Source of the DNA: a virus
DNA length: 36,836 bases
IMG/VR virus record: IMGVR_UViG_3300025536_000026
Coordinates: 1 to 36,836 of that record
Strand: one strand, 5' to 3'
Positions 16,777 through 25,491 of this stretch are shown here, piece after piece. The notes beneath the pieces were generated by a model. That model was not told where the DNA came from. It saw only the letters and a list, made by a program, of their open reading frames with translations, and searched no databases. The first letter of the stretch is position 1; each line of letters begins with the position of its first letter. A program made the position numbers and the translations under genes.

Positions 16777-17838
16777 TTATGATGTCCCATTCAAAGTTCC
16801 AAGGAGTCTTGGGTTTTCTGAGCAGAAGTTTCCAGCGAAAAGCAAATATCCTACCTGACTGAGCTGGTCTACTGGGGCTTTCATAACACGGAAATTGAAA
16901 CCACGAGTTGATGGCACATTACCTGGTACTCCTGTTGGTACAGCATTTGAAAGTTTCTTAAAGTTAAGAGTTTCATAATCCTGACCTGTGATACTTACAC
17001 CTTGCATACCGAAAGCTGTCTGGTTGGCGTAGATAAATTTACCTGATGGTACTTGCTCGTCTTTTACGACTGGCACACCTCTGTAAGTAATCGCACGGAA
17101 ACCTTGAGTTCCGAAAGCATTAGACTTTGAGTCCATTAACATACCGTATTGGTCGTAGTTTGGAGCTGCGAAAGTCTGGAATGAAGCACGAAGTGTTGGT
17201 GTCAATAATGCTTCATAAGAAGACCATAGAGTCTTAGTGGTTAGCATTACTGTTGGCTCGTCCATACCTACTGTTACTGCGTCAAAACCTGTCGCAAGTT
17301 TTGTAAGAGTCAAAGCTCCTGTACTTGCTAGGTAGTAACCGTCAATAGATGAGTATGTAGAACGAGACAATCCACCATAAGTAGCGTAAACTGTCGAATC
17401 TGCTGCTGCGTTTGCAAGAGAATCCCAAGAAGTGCCTACGCCTGTTCCTTGGTAAAGGTTATTAGCCATTACGTTTAAGAGAGACTTTGCTTGTGTATCA
17501 AATTCTGCTTCCAAAAGCTGAACAACTTGTTCATCTCCTTTGTTAAGTGTTACTTCGATGTCTGCTACGACTACTGGCTTGTAAGCCATCTTTACTTCAA
17601 AGTCCATAGAAACACGAGTGTTCTGTCGGTCTGAATCAAGTTGGTTGGCGATACCAGTATTACCGCCGTTTGTTGTGTCTTGGTACTGAATGACTGGAGC
17701 ATAGGAAGTTCCTGATGTCCAAGCCTTTGCAGTACGCATAAAGGTCATAAGACCTGGTGTTCCAAGAGTAACTGTATCGAATATCTTTTTAGGGATAGCT
17801 TTACGGGTTACGGTTGTCACTGCTGCGGAAAATTGCAT
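16777..17838 (-). CDS. major capsid protein (HK97-fold likely)
   Basis: This 353-residue protein follows the scaffold gene by four bases. It has the composition and order of HK97-fold capsid proteins. An N-terminal arm is followed by helical and beta segments such as VQLLEAEFDTQAKSLLNVMA (spine-helix-like), then FDAVTVGMDEPTVMLTTKTL and FRAITYRGVPVVKDEQVPSG (the common GVPVV-D-xxP pattern). The end is rich in Asn, Phe and Gly. It would assemble the procapsid with the portal and scaffold. The start has only an A-rich leader. Confidence 0.82.
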   Translation of the reverse strand: MQFSAAVTTVTRKAIPKKIFDTVTLGTPGLMTFMRTAKAWTSGTSYAPVIQYQDTTNGGNTGIANQLDSDRQNTRVSMDFEVKMAYKPVVVADIEVTLNKGDEQVVQLLEAEFDTQAKSLLNVMANNLYQGTGVGTSWDSLANAAADSTVYATYGGLSRSTYSSIDGYYLASTGALTLTKLATGFDAVTVGMDEPTVMLTTKTLWSSYEALLTPTLRASFQTFAAPNYDQYGMLMDSKSNAFGTQGFRAITYRGVPVVKDEQVPSGKFIYANQTAFGMQGVSITGQDYETLNFKKLSNAVPTGVPGNVPSTRGFNFRVMKAPVDQLSQVGYLLFAGNFCSENPRLLGTLNGTS

Positions 17839-17842
17839 TTTG

Positions 17843-18574
17843 TTATTTTAAGCTATGGAGATAATCAACTAAACTAATGCTTCTTGCACTTGGGTCATAT
17901 ACATCACCGTCTGAGATAGTTCCTCCTTGTGAACCTCCATTGATTGGGTCGGCATTTCTCTTTTGAAGATTTGCTACTGTCATTTCGGTTGCTTTTTTGA
18001 TAGAGGACTGCATATCTTTCCAGTTATAATGTGCTAACTTCAAGTCCGTAAAGTTGTATTTTAGTGCGTGATTAAAGAGTTGCGTTTCATTTAGAGTTGG
18101 GTTTTCTTTTTTAAGTTCGGCTAGTTGTCCTACTACATATTCTTCGTTCTTTTTACGAGTTTCTGTTTCGGCTTGTCGCTCTTTTTCCATCTCTGCTCGC
18201 ATTTCTCGGATAGACTCTTTTTTGACTTCTTCCCAAGTCTGCGGTATCCACTCCTCTTTCTCCGTAGTTTCATTAGTGTTTGTAATTTTACTATTGTCGC
18301 CTTTCTCGTATTTAGCGAGGATTTGCGATTTTCTAGTAAATTCGGAATACAGGTTTCGATATTCTGCTTCCGCTTCTTTAGGGGGCAACTTTCTTCCATC
18401 AGGAAGTTCCACTAAGTTTTCCTCCGTTGGAGTTTCCTCCTTTGTAGGTTCAGGAGTAGTTTCCTCTGTTTCCACTTCGGCTACTTCTTCTTTTACCTCT
18501 GGCTGTGGTTCAGCCACTTGTGTGTCAACTGGTAAACCAGTATCAGCACTTACTACCTCTGCTTCATAATCCAT
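17843..18574 (-). CDS. scaffolding protein
   Basis: This 243-residue protein has a very acidic, Glu/Pro/Thr-rich N-terminal third, then LVELPDGRKLPPKEAEAEYR, a long coiled-coil helix (~residues 75-160), and a basic C-terminus. This pattern and the position between portal and capsid genes are characteristic of phage scaffolding proteins, which guide procapsid assembly and then leave. No protease motif was seen. Confidence 0.78.
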   Translation of the reverse strand: MDYEAEVVSADTGLPVDTQVAEPQPEVKEEVAEVETEETTPEPTKEETPTEENLVELPDGRKLPPKEAEAEYRNLYSEFTRKSQILAKYEKGDNSKITNTNETTEKEEWIPQTWEEVKKESIREMRAEMEKERQAETETRKKNEEYVVGQLAELKKENPTLNETQLFNHALKYNFTDLKLAHYNWKDMQSSIKKATEMTVANLQKRNADPINGGSQGGTISDGDVYDPSARSISLVDYLHSLK

Positions 18575-18685
18575 AATTTTTGCGACTTCTTTGATTTGGC
18601 TTGGTCTTGTTAGACTGCTTCCTCTAGGATTGGTCGGGTTATGTTTTTAAGAGAAAGTTTAACGACATTTCACAAGTCATACCAA

Positions 18686-20695
18686 TTATTCAGTTTCTAC
18701 TTCAGGTTGTTCGGCTAGCATTTGGCTTCGTTCACTCATAACTTGACTATGCTCTTGCCCTTTTTCTTTTAAGCCAAATTCTTTATTTCCCTGCTCACGT
18801 TCTGCTATCTTTTCAGCTATTAGTATATTTGGGTCAGCTTGTATTCCTATTTGAGCTAGTAATTGAACTTGTGCGTCTGGTGGTAAATCTTTATAACTTA
18901 TTGTTACATTCGGTGGTTTCTCTTCCTTTTGAGGAGGAGCAAGTTCAGCTAATTCTTCAGGAGTGATACCTACAGCTACATTAGGGTTAATCTTGTAAAC
19001 TTGTGCATCTTTGGCTAAATCTTTAGGGTTGTTATACCCAGCTTCTTCAAAGTAATCTATTGGAGAGATAAGTCCAGCTTCCACATCTTTTTGGGCTCGT
19101 TCAAATCTAAACTCTGCATCTACTGGAAGGGTTTTGCCTGGAGTTACCTGCACTTCGCTTCCTGTTTCAAAGTCATCCTGAATAAGGTCAAGCACTTCAG
19201 TAGCACTTTCTTTGCCTATCCACTTAGCATAGTGATATTCGGTGTAGCTTGTTTTAGCTAATTGATAGAACCAAGCAAATAGTTCTTGTGAAACATAGTC
19301 ATTTACTTGTACAAGCTCATTTAAGCGTAAGAATGATTGTTGGATAAGAGCTAGTCTGCCTGCTTTGGTTTCTTGTCCTTCTCGTTCACCTCTAAATGCA
19401 GAAGAAGCCGCCATGATATTATCAATCTCACTTCGACTATCTAACATATCTTCCATTACCATTGCTGGAAGTGGCTCACCTGTTTCACGTGCAACACCAG
19501 CTACCACTCCTTTACCCCATATAATGCCTTTTGCTTCACAGGCTAAAGACTGTGCATCTGCTTTACCCATGACTTCGCTATCTACCTTGATAACTCCGTT
19601 TACTAACTCACAGTTTTGTCCGATGTCTTGTTTACGCTTATCTATACTCATCTGTAAAGGGATAGACAGAGTTATAAAGTCAGTTCTACCTATCGGGGTG
19701 CTTTCGTTGTTGAGAATTGTAGCAAAAATGTAAGGTTTTCGAGGCTGATTAAAGTAGTTGAAATTGTATGCCTTGTAAGTTTGCGGCTCGGTGTGTCCTT
19801 CATTTGGTGGGATTTCGCCTTCTACGCCTTGTGGAGCGTTAGTTTCTACTTCAGGGCTAGGCTGTCTATTACTTTGCTTTAATTTCGCTTGGGTGAATAC
19901 TGCTCGCCTATCTTCGCCATAACTAGCGTTTATTTGCTGTTCTTCTTCGTCAGTTATGAGCATCCCATCCCAATCCCAATAAGGATTACGAATAGTGTCT
20001 AAGATTATATTGTCGTATTTAAATATTACATAATCGCCTAGCCACGCTTCTTTGTATTTGACTTCAGGGTTCATTATGTAGGCTTGGTCTTCGGTTTCTT
20101 CAGTAAAACCACTCTTTTCTAGGATTTCCTTTTTCTTTTTAGGGAAGCGAGCTACCAAAGCACAGAGATTATCAGGGATTTCTTCAATAGCAAACTCGCT
20201 TTCTTCTTCTTTTCTAGCTGTTTTGCCAAATCTTACATTTCTAGGGTCTATCGCCTTGACATCAAAGTCGTTGATTTTAGCGTTCCAAAAGGGTTTTAGA
20301 ACAATTAAACGCCCGAAATATAGGTTTCTCAAGCCCATTCTCATAGTTTCTTTGACATTCAAGTCCCCATACTTCTTTCTAAAGTAGCCTTCTAGTTTTC
20401 GAGCTAGATTTTCGCTTTGTGGGTCCTCCCTTCCAGGAATAAAGTTAATGCCTGGAGGATTAGCGATTACAGAGTTGATTACCGCTTCCATATTTGGAGT
20501 TATGCGGTTCGCCATTACCTTTTGAATGGTTACAGGTACTTGTTCTAGCCACTCTGGTTTGTTCTCGTAGACCTTAGTGTTTATCTCGTAGGTCTTTTTT
20601 ACTACTTGCCAAACTGAATCAGATGAGTTCCACCTGTTTTCTACAAGTTTTGCTTTGTCTCCATCTGAAAGTTTTGATATGTTTGTTTTTGCCAT
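18686..20695 (-). CDS. portal protein
   Basis: This 669-residue protein lies after the large terminase and before the scaffold. It has portal-like features: an N-terminal helical region, VDKRKQ-like and FITLSIPLQMSIDKRKQ segments in the middle, a helical stretch around residues 430-500 (SFLRLNELVQVNDYVSQELF), and a Gln/Glu-rich C-terminal tail. It would form the dodecameric ring through which DNA enters and leaves. It is long for a siphovirus portal and fits P22- or podovirus-like sizes. A promoter and hairpin precede it. Confidence 0.8.
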   Translation of the reverse strand: MAKTNISKLSDGDKAKLVENRWNSSDSVWQVVKKTYEINTKVYENKPEWLEQVPVTIQKVMANRITPNMEAVINSVIANPPGINFIPGREDPQSENLARKLEGYFRKKYGDLNVKETMRMGLRNLYFGRLIVLKPFWNAKINDFDVKAIDPRNVRFGKTARKEEESEFAIEEIPDNLCALVARFPKKKKEILEKSGFTEETEDQAYIMNPEVKYKEAWLGDYVIFKYDNIILDTIRNPYWDWDGMLITDEEEQQINASYGEDRRAVFTQAKLKQSNRQPSPEVETNAPQGVEGEIPPNEGHTEPQTYKAYNFNYFNQPRKPYIFATILNNESTPIGRTDFITLSIPLQMSIDKRKQDIGQNCELVNGVIKVDSEVMGKADAQSLACEAKGIIWGKGVVAGVARETGEPLPAMVMEDMLDSRSEIDNIMAASSAFRGEREGQETKAGRLALIQQSFLRLNELVQVNDYVSQELFAWFYQLAKTSYTEYHYAKWIGKESATEVLDLIQDDFETGSEVQVTPGKTLPVDAEFRFERAQKDVEAGLISPIDYFEEAGYNNPKDLAKDAQVYKINPNVAVGITPEELAELAPPQKEEKPPNVTISYKDLPPDAQVQLLAQIGIQADPNILIAEKIAEREQGNKEFGLKEKGQEHSQVMSERSQMLAEQPEVETE

Positions 20696-20701
20696 AATAC
20701 A

Positions 20702-20738
20702 AAAGAGAACGCACCGATTTTCTCGGAACGCTCTCTTT
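20702..20738 (-). promoter_or_regulatory. long hairpin in the portal mRNA leader
   Basis: AAAGAGAACGCACCGA (20702-20717) and TCGGAACGCTCTCTTT (20723-20738) form a 16-position stem with two wobbles and one mismatch and a 5-base loop. It sits 7 bases upstream of the portal ATG and downstream of a promoter. TTTTG follows on the minus strand. It may be a terminator of the packaging transcript, a leader that controls portal translation, or both. Confidence 0.6.
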
Positions 20739-20777
20739 CTTTTCTAAGTTTGAGCTTTAATTTATTAAGTTATCTCT

Positions 20778-20806
20778 ATTATAACTTGCTAATACTACAC
20801 TTGCAA
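20778..20806 (-). promoter_or_regulatory. sigma-70-type promoter for the head operon
   Basis: On the minus strand, TTGCAA (20801-20806) and TATAAT (20778-20783) are separated by exactly 17 bases. Transcription would start near 20771, giving a leader of about 75 bases before the portal gene that contains the hairpin. It is the clearest promoter in the window and lies in a 134-base gap between packaging and head genes. Confidence 0.65.
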
Positions 20807-20829
20807 TACTTTGTAAAGCGTATTCACTA

Positions 20830-21072
20830 CTATACAATCTTTTCATTTAGGTTGTCAAATTGAGAACCATAAGTATACAGCACATCTGCTCTTGTTATTG
20901 TCCTAATTACACCTTTATTATCGAGGTGTAGAGTTATTGCTGCACCTTTTTGTTGATGCACCTTTCTATCTATTAGTAATCTAAAAAACTCGTAATGCTC
21001 TTGGAATTGTAAAAACATTTTAGCATCTTCATCTAACATATACACAGGTATTTTTATTATTTCACTTTTCAT
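20830..21072 (-). CDS. small protein between terminase and portal
   Basis: The ATG at 21072 (MKSEIIKIPVYMLDEDAKMF, 80 residues) overlaps the terminase stop by 11 bases, the usual coupling here; an upstream start at 21108 would overlap much more. The product has an amphipathic helix (FLQFQEHYEFFRLLIDRKVH) and a beta hairpin (AAITLHLDNKGVIRTITR). Small genes in this position are often head-tail or packaging accessories. No specific family is recognised. Confidence 0.6.
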   Translation of the reverse strand: MKSEIIKIPVYMLDEDAKMFLQFQEHYEFFRLLIDRKVHQQKGAAITLHLDNKGVIRTITRADVLYTYGSQFDNLNEKIV

Positions 21073-22651
21073 ATTTAAGTTTATCAAAATATTCACTCCA
21101 CTTTCCAACTTTGTTATCGTCAGATATTATTTGATAAGGTTTAGGTGTTTCAGGTAAAAATGTTCCATTACCTTGTGATGCTACGGCTAAACGGTAGAAT
21201 AGCGAAGCAAAAACTAAATGGTCTTCTGTTGTTATACTCTGCCACTTAAACATTTCAATACCTTTAGCATTCGTTTCTTTTACTCTACGCAAGTTTTCAA
21301 AATGTTTTATGTAAAGTAGAAAGTCTTTATTACTTGGCACACCTATTAAGAATTTCGCTTGTACCATATCGTCAATTAACATATCAATACTTCTATCTCG
21401 GTGAGTATAAACTATACCCTTCTTATCATTGTCTCCATACCAAACTACAAGCTGGGGATTATTAGCGTTCTCTTGTGGATACCACATCAAAGCATCTCGG
21501 TAAGTCTTTACAAAGTATTTAGACATTGTACTGTCAGGCAAGGCGTCAATCACTAGCTTTGGCTTGTAGAACTTCATCATATCGTCTAGCACACTCCATT
21601 CTGTAAATTTACCTACTTTGACTATGCCTAGCTCACTTCCTAATACAAAGTGTTTTACATTTCCTACGTCAACACCCAAAAACCAATTACCTGTTACCAA
21701 GTCTTTTGGTGTCCAAAGGTCTAGTATTGTGGTTCGTGAAACAGTTAAGTCACCAGGGTTATATGGTTCACCTAGAACAAAGTTATGAAAATACTCTTGG
21801 TCGCATTCACTATCTTCCAACACCTCTTTAGCTGTTAGCTTAGTGGCTATTAAGTGAGATAAATGCCATCCTGATACATCGTATTTAGGATTAAGCTTGC
21901 CACGCCACACTTCGCCATCTTGGTTTATCCATCTGCCTTTACGCCTCACATCATCGCTGATAGGCTCTTTACAAGCCTTGCAGATATAGATTTTCTTCTC
22001 TTTATCAAAGCTATCAGGAAAGGTTAGATAGTGTTCGTCCTTACATTTAGAACAAGTTATATGCCATTCTTTCATGTCAGACTTTTGCCATTCTAGGTCA
22101 AGCACATCTCTTTCAGTAGTAGGGTTAGAGAATAGCCAGCGTCCTTTATATGTAGAGTCCTTAGTACGAGATTTATAAGTGTTTAGAGCTTCTTGGTTAG
22201 AGCGACTAGCTTCATCGTGGATTAGTAGGTCTGCTGAAGTGGAAATAGCTGCCGAACGAGATACTGTTCCTTTAAAGAAAATAGAGCGTCCATTTATGTC
22301 TTTTCTTTCAATGTTATCTGTTTGTATGCCTTTAAATGCTTGAGGGTTAGAGCCAAGTATTCGGTTAGTCTTTGTGCCTACAAATTCTCTAACGTCCTCA
22401 TCTGTCGGCATTGTGTAGATTATGTTCCACTTGAACTTATCACAAGCGAATAGAGCTTTATAGTTATAGGTAAGACTTTTCCCCACCTGCGAACAAGCCT
22501 TTACTGCTTGGTTTTTACTCCAGTCTGTAAGAATATCAAGAAGAAAAGCATGGTCTTTAAAGTCCAATGGTTCGCCTTTCTCACTGGTAATTCCGTTAGA
22601 AAATAGCCAGTGAAGTATTGAATATTCTTTTACATCTGGTTCATTTTGCAT
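21062..22651 (-). CDS. terL: terminase large subunit (GpA-like)
   Basis: This 529-residue ATP-driven packaging motor and DNA-cutting enzyme has a Walker A-type SQVGKS at residues 54-59 and Walker B LLIHDE with Asp146/Glu147. A zinc motif of two CxxC pairs (Cys200/203 and Cys224/227) lies between the ATPase and nuclease, a hallmark of lambda GpA-type terminases. The nuclease domain has GVDVG (Asp328) and LVIDA (Asp369), and a later DHLVFASLF provides the third acidic residue. It overlaps its neighbours by 11 bases on both sides. It acts with the portal and the small subunit at 25690-26181. Confidence 0.93.
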   Translation of the reverse strand: MQNEPDVKEYSILHWLFSNGITSEKGEPLDFKDHAFLLDILTDWSKNQAVKACSQVGKSLTYNYKALFACDKFKWNIIYTMPTDEDVREFVGTKTNRILGSNPQAFKGIQTDNIERKDINGRSIFFKGTVSRSAAISTSADLLIHDEASRSNQEALNTYKSRTKDSTYKGRWLFSNPTTERDVLDLEWQKSDMKEWHITCSKCKDEHYLTFPDSFDKEKKIYICKACKEPISDDVRRKGRWINQDGEVWRGKLNPKYDVSGWHLSHLIATKLTAKEVLEDSECDQEYFHNFVLGEPYNPGDLTVSRTTILDLWTPKDLVTGNWFLGVDVGNVKHFVLGSELGIVKVGKFTEWSVLDDMMKFYKPKLVIDALPDSTMSKYFVKTYRDALMWYPQENANNPQLVVWYGDNDKKGIVYTHRDRSIDMLIDDMVQAKFLIGVPSNKDFLLYIKHFENLRRVKETNAKGIEMFKWQSITTEDHLVFASLFYRLAVASQGNGTFLPETPKPYQIISDDNKVGKWSEYFDKLKYEK

Positions 22652-23000
22652 AATTAACCTTAGTTTTAATTTCTTTGCCTATCCAGTCTATTCTTTTGCC
22701 ACGGGGAACTAGTGGCACTCCTTCAGTTCGTCTATTGTCTCTGGGAAATAAGTCTTCATACTCACATCTTTGACGAGGATTTACTGTAATTTGTTGAGGA
22801 TATTTTCCTCCGTGAGATTTAACATACTTTTCAAGTCTAAGTTTTAGTTTACCAAAAGAGTTTACTTTTAAAGCGTTCGGCAAGACTAATTCCATAAAGA
22901 AATTGCCACCATAAATTACATAATTATTGATTTCATTATTAAGCACTTTTTGAGTTGTAGCTGTTACAAATTTATTCCACTTAAAACCTTTAGTTTTCAT
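22641..23000 (-). CDS. unknown protein between GroEL and large terminase
   Basis: The ATG at 23000 (MKTKGFKWNKFVTATTQKVL, 119 residues) overlaps the GroEL stop by 11 bases; a start at 23036 would overlap by 47. The product is basic and mixed alpha/beta, ending KRIDWIGKEIKTKVNYAK. It also overlaps the terminase start by 11 bases. No domain is recognised. Its place in the chaperonin-packaging cluster suggests a packaging or assembly helper. Confidence 0.6.
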   Translation of the reverse strand: MKTKGFKWNKFVTATTQKVLNNEINNYVIYGGNFFMELVLPNALKVNSFGKLKLRLEKYVKSHGGKYPQQITVNPRQRCEYEDLFPRDNRRTEGVPLVPRGKRIDWIGKEIKTKVNYAK

Positions 23001-24567
23001 TAGTTTGCTTCTCTGGAAACTCCGCACAGAACACATCTAAACTAGCGAAGATACTAGCGATAGATATAGCTGTTTCAAGTGCGATTCGTTCCACTTTATA
23101 AGGGTCAATAATGCCTGCCTCAAACATATTCACTAGCTTTTTAGATTTGAAATCATAGCCCATGTCGTAATTAGTTTCGTAGTGAGAATGCGTGGTAAGT
23201 TTTTTGATAGTGTCCTTCTTCCAAAAGCCTTGGTTCATTCCTGCATTCTTTTCCATTTGCTTGAAAGGTGCTAGTAATGCTTTTTTAAACATAGGGTCAT
23301 CATGAAGTTTAGACACTCGAACTAAATCAGAACCACCACCTGCGACAATACCCTCATCTAAAGCTAACATTGTAGAGTTCACAGAGTCTTCAATCTTATC
23401 TCGCTTTAGTCTTTGCTCATCTACTGTGAAAGAACCTACTCTTATCACTCCTATACCACTTGTAAGCCCTGCTAGGCGTTCTTCTGCTACCTTTCGATCA
23501 TATTCTACTGTTTTCTCTATAACCCCCTTTATAACGCCAATACGTTCGTTTAATAGGGTTTCGTCAGCTTTACCGCCTGATACTATGGTTTCGTCTTTGG
23601 TTACGATGATAGAGTTAGCTTGTCCTAACACTTCGGTGCCTACTTTGTCTAGGAACATTCCTGCTTCTTCACTTACTACTTTCCCACCTGTTAGCACAGC
23701 TAAGTCAGTTAAAAAGTCTTTTTGTTGTTGTCCTTTGAAAGGAGCTTGGACACAGGCAATATTCATAGCCCTGCGTTGATGATTGATGATGAAAGACGCT
23801 AAAGCCTCGCCTTCAATGTCTAAGGCGACTACAAGCAAATCAGTTCTACCCTCTTTTACCATAGCTTCTAAGATGTTCTTTATTTGAAAGTTAGTGGCTA
23901 TTCTTCGGTCGGCGATTAAGATATATGGCGTAGTTAAAACACATCTGTTCTTTTCAGGGTCGTTGATAAAGTGTTCAGAGATTAAGCCCTTTTTAAATCT
24001 CATACCCTTAACAGTTTCAAGGGTTAGTTCTACTTTGTTGCTGTCTTCTACTGTGATTACTCCGTTTCTGCCTAACTCTTTAATAGCTTTAGCGATTATG
24101 TCAGCTACTTCTTCATCTAGGCTTTCTGTTAAGGCAAGGCGTTTTATGTCCTCGTCTTTTACTTCACGCTTTAGAGTAGATAGAATTTCCAAAGTCTTTT
24201 TAAGCCCATTCTCTAAGCGTTCTACAATCTCTCGTTGGTCTTTGCCTTTCTTAATCTCTTTGTAGGCTTCATTAGCAAAGGCTCTAGCAAGGACAGCAGA
24301 GGTTGTTCTACCTGAACCTGCTTTGTGGTGCATTTTATTAACTATCTTTCGCATTAAACGATTACCCATTTGCTCCCAGCGGTCTTCGATATCAATCATA
24401 TTAAGGATTTTAGCCCCGTCATCAGCAAAGATTGGGTCAAGATGTCCTGCGTCAAGGATAGCCTTTTTCCCTATTACCCCTAAAGTGGGCGAAACACAGT
24501 CAGTTACTTTGTTTATACCTGTTAGTATTCTCTTACTTCCATCATTTCCAAATTTAAGTATTTTCAT
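22990..24567 (-). CDS. groEL: phage GroEL-like chaperonin
   Basis: This 525-residue chaperonin is close to full bacterial length (~545). Recognisable segments are SPTLGVIGKKAILDAG (nucleotide site), FADDGAKI (Asp of the Asp52 site kept), FLTDLAVLTGGKVVSEEAGM (apical domain), LAGLTSGIGVIRVG, ALDEGIVAGGG, and a C-terminal GIIDPYKVERIALETA. The conserved AGDGTTTATVL loop reads AGSGRTTSAVL, so the catalytic Asp87 equivalent is Ser85 and Thr89 is Arg87. The C-terminus lacks the usual GGM repeats. It is TAATG-coupled to the GroES-like gene and would fold capsid or other phage proteins. Confidence 0.92.
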   Translation of the reverse strand: MKILKFGNDGSKRILTGINKVTDCVSPTLGVIGKKAILDAGHLDPIFADDGAKILNMIDIEDRWEQMGNRLMRKIVNKMHHKAGSGRTTSAVLARAFANEAYKEIKKGKDQREIVERLENGLKKTLEILSTLKREVKDEDIKRLALTESLDEEVADIIAKAIKELGRNGVITVEDSNKVELTLETVKGMRFKKGLISEHFINDPEKNRCVLTTPYILIADRRIATNFQIKNILEAMVKEGRTDLLVVALDIEGEALASFIINHQRRAMNIACVQAPFKGQQQKDFLTDLAVLTGGKVVSEEAGMFLDKVGTEVLGQANSIIVTKDETIVSGGKADETLLNERIGVIKGVIEKTVEYDRKVAEERLAGLTSGIGVIRVGSFTVDEQRLKRDKIEDSVNSTMLALDEGIVAGGGSDLVRVSKLHDDPMFKKALLAPFKQMEKNAGMNQGFWKKDTIKKLTTHSHYETNYDMGYDFKSKKLVNMFEAGIIDPYKVERIALETAISIASIFASLDVFCAEFPEKQTNEN

Positions 24568-24806
24568 TATGCTTTCATAATTATATCTTCAAGTTTTACG
24601 ACCTTCATAGTTTCTCCGTCTATGGTTACATCTTCGCCACTGCCTTTGAGGAATATAACTTTTGTTCCTATATCTAAGTCAAACTCACAAGATACTGGTG
24701 TTCTAACCACTTCACCCTTGTAAGTAAAACTGTCTTGCACATTAGCATAAGATACAGCACCTTCTTCTTCTTGAACTCTTTTTAGTAAATAGTAGTCGTT
24801 ATACAT
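24567..24806 (-). CDS. groES: GroES-like co-chaperonin
   Basis: This 79-residue protein matches the GroES barrel: YLLKRV at the start, YKGEVVRTPV, DIGTKVIFLKGSG-type strands, then DGETMKVVKLEDIIMKA, which parallels the family ending. It is shorter than E. coli GroES (97 residues). The segment between the first strand and YKGEVV replaces the mobile loop, and no clear GGI[VIL]L motif is present, so its docking to GroEL may differ. It ends as TAATG with the groEL start, confirming a co-translated pair. Confidence 0.82.
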   Translation of the reverse strand: MYNDYYLLKRVQEEEGAVSYANVQDSFTYKGEVVRTPVSCEFDLDIGTKVIFLKGSGEDVTIDGETMKVVKLEDIIMKA

Positions 24807-24808
24807 AA

Positions 24809-24937
24809 TTATTTTGATTCTAAAATTTCTATTCTTTTAATTAAATTAAGTAATTTTTCAGACAATTTTTCTACATCTTCTTTTTTTGCTACTTCGCTCC
24901 ATCGTTCAGGAATCCAATCTTCACTATTTCTTTCCAT
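24809..24937 (-). CDS. 42-residue helical small protein
   Basis: The ATG at 24937 lies inside the end of the upstream zinc-ribbon gene, and the TAA sits two bases before the GroES start (TAATTATG). The 42-residue product starts MERNSEDWIPERWSEVAKKE and continues as one Leu/Glu/Lys heptad-like helix. It probably dimerises or binds a partner. No function is recognised. Its tight fit between two genes supports translation. Confidence 0.6.
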   Translation of the reverse strand: MERNSEDWIPERWSEVAKKEDVEKLSEKLLNLIKRIEILESK

Positions 24938-25316
24938 AAAGCATATCAAAGCCAGTTTCCTGTGGTTGCAATAAATCTAGCTTGTTTAAACGTCTATCCC
25001 GACAGACAGACGGACTTTTAATAAAAAACTTATCCTTAATCTTTTGACTAATTAAGCGAACATTCATTGTTCCACATTTATGTTTTGCCCTCCAGTGTCT
25101 AAATATACCTCCAGTGTTCCAGTCTTGTTGTTCTACTTTGACCACACGCTTAGGGAAGTAATCTACCTTGCATTTGTAGCAGTAGAATATGCTAGCGGGT
25201 AAGTCTTCATCTACATCATACTCCTTTTTAACAGCTTCTCTTTGAGCTTGAGTATCTCTTTCTTCCCAGACTTGATTAAGCCTATTCTCTAGTTTTACTA
25301 CATCAGGATGTTCCAT
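24924..25316 (-). CDS. zinc-ribbon protein, unknown role
   Basis: This 130-residue protein has a helical N-terminus (~residues 1-35) and a zinc-ribbon-like part with CYKC near residue 46 and HKC near residue 80, presumably binding one metal ion. A basic C-terminal segment follows. It belongs to the small-gene run between the terminase genes. It may bind nucleic acid or a packaging factor. The precise family is not known to me. Confidence 0.6.
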   Translation of the reverse strand: MEHPDVVKLENRLNQVWEERDTQAQREAVKKEYDVDEDLPASIFYCYKCKVDYFPKRVVKVEQQDWNTGGIFRHWRAKHKCGTMNVRLISQKIKDKFFIKSPSVCRDRRLNKLDLLQPQETGFDMLYGKK

Positions 25317-25317
25317 A

Positions 25318-25491
25318 TTATTTTCCTTTATAATCTCTCATATATTGCCAACTTAAGATTGTATTAGTTGGGTCTGGTAATAAGTGGTAACCTTTATACT
25401 CGGTATTCCTATTAGGTTTAAGCATCAACTCTCTAATGTCTTCGTCTACTTCTTGTAGAAGTTTTTCTACGATTTCGTTGTGAAGTTTCAT
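25318..25491 (-). CDS. 57-residue small protein
   Basis: The ATG at 25491 overlaps the stop of the upstream gene as TAATG, and the TAA at 25318 lies just before the next ATG. The 57-residue product starts with an acidic helix (MKLHNEIVEKLLQEVDEDIR) and ends with a Tyr/Pro-rich tail (EYKGYHLLPDPTNTILSWQ). It has no known domain. Coupling on both sides makes it a confident gene despite its size. Confidence 0.65.
   Translation of the reverse strand: MKLHNEIVEKLLQEVDEDIRELMLKPNRNTEYKGYHLLPDPTNTILSWQYMRDYKGK

Noticed and set aside
18575-18685. Possible short gene between portal and scaffold
   Set aside because: Only a 13-codon frame was found in the 111-base spacer, with no supporting signals.
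22990-24567. GroEL as host contamination
   Set aside because: It overlaps phage genes on both sides by a few bases on the same strand and departs from bacterial GroEL at key residues.
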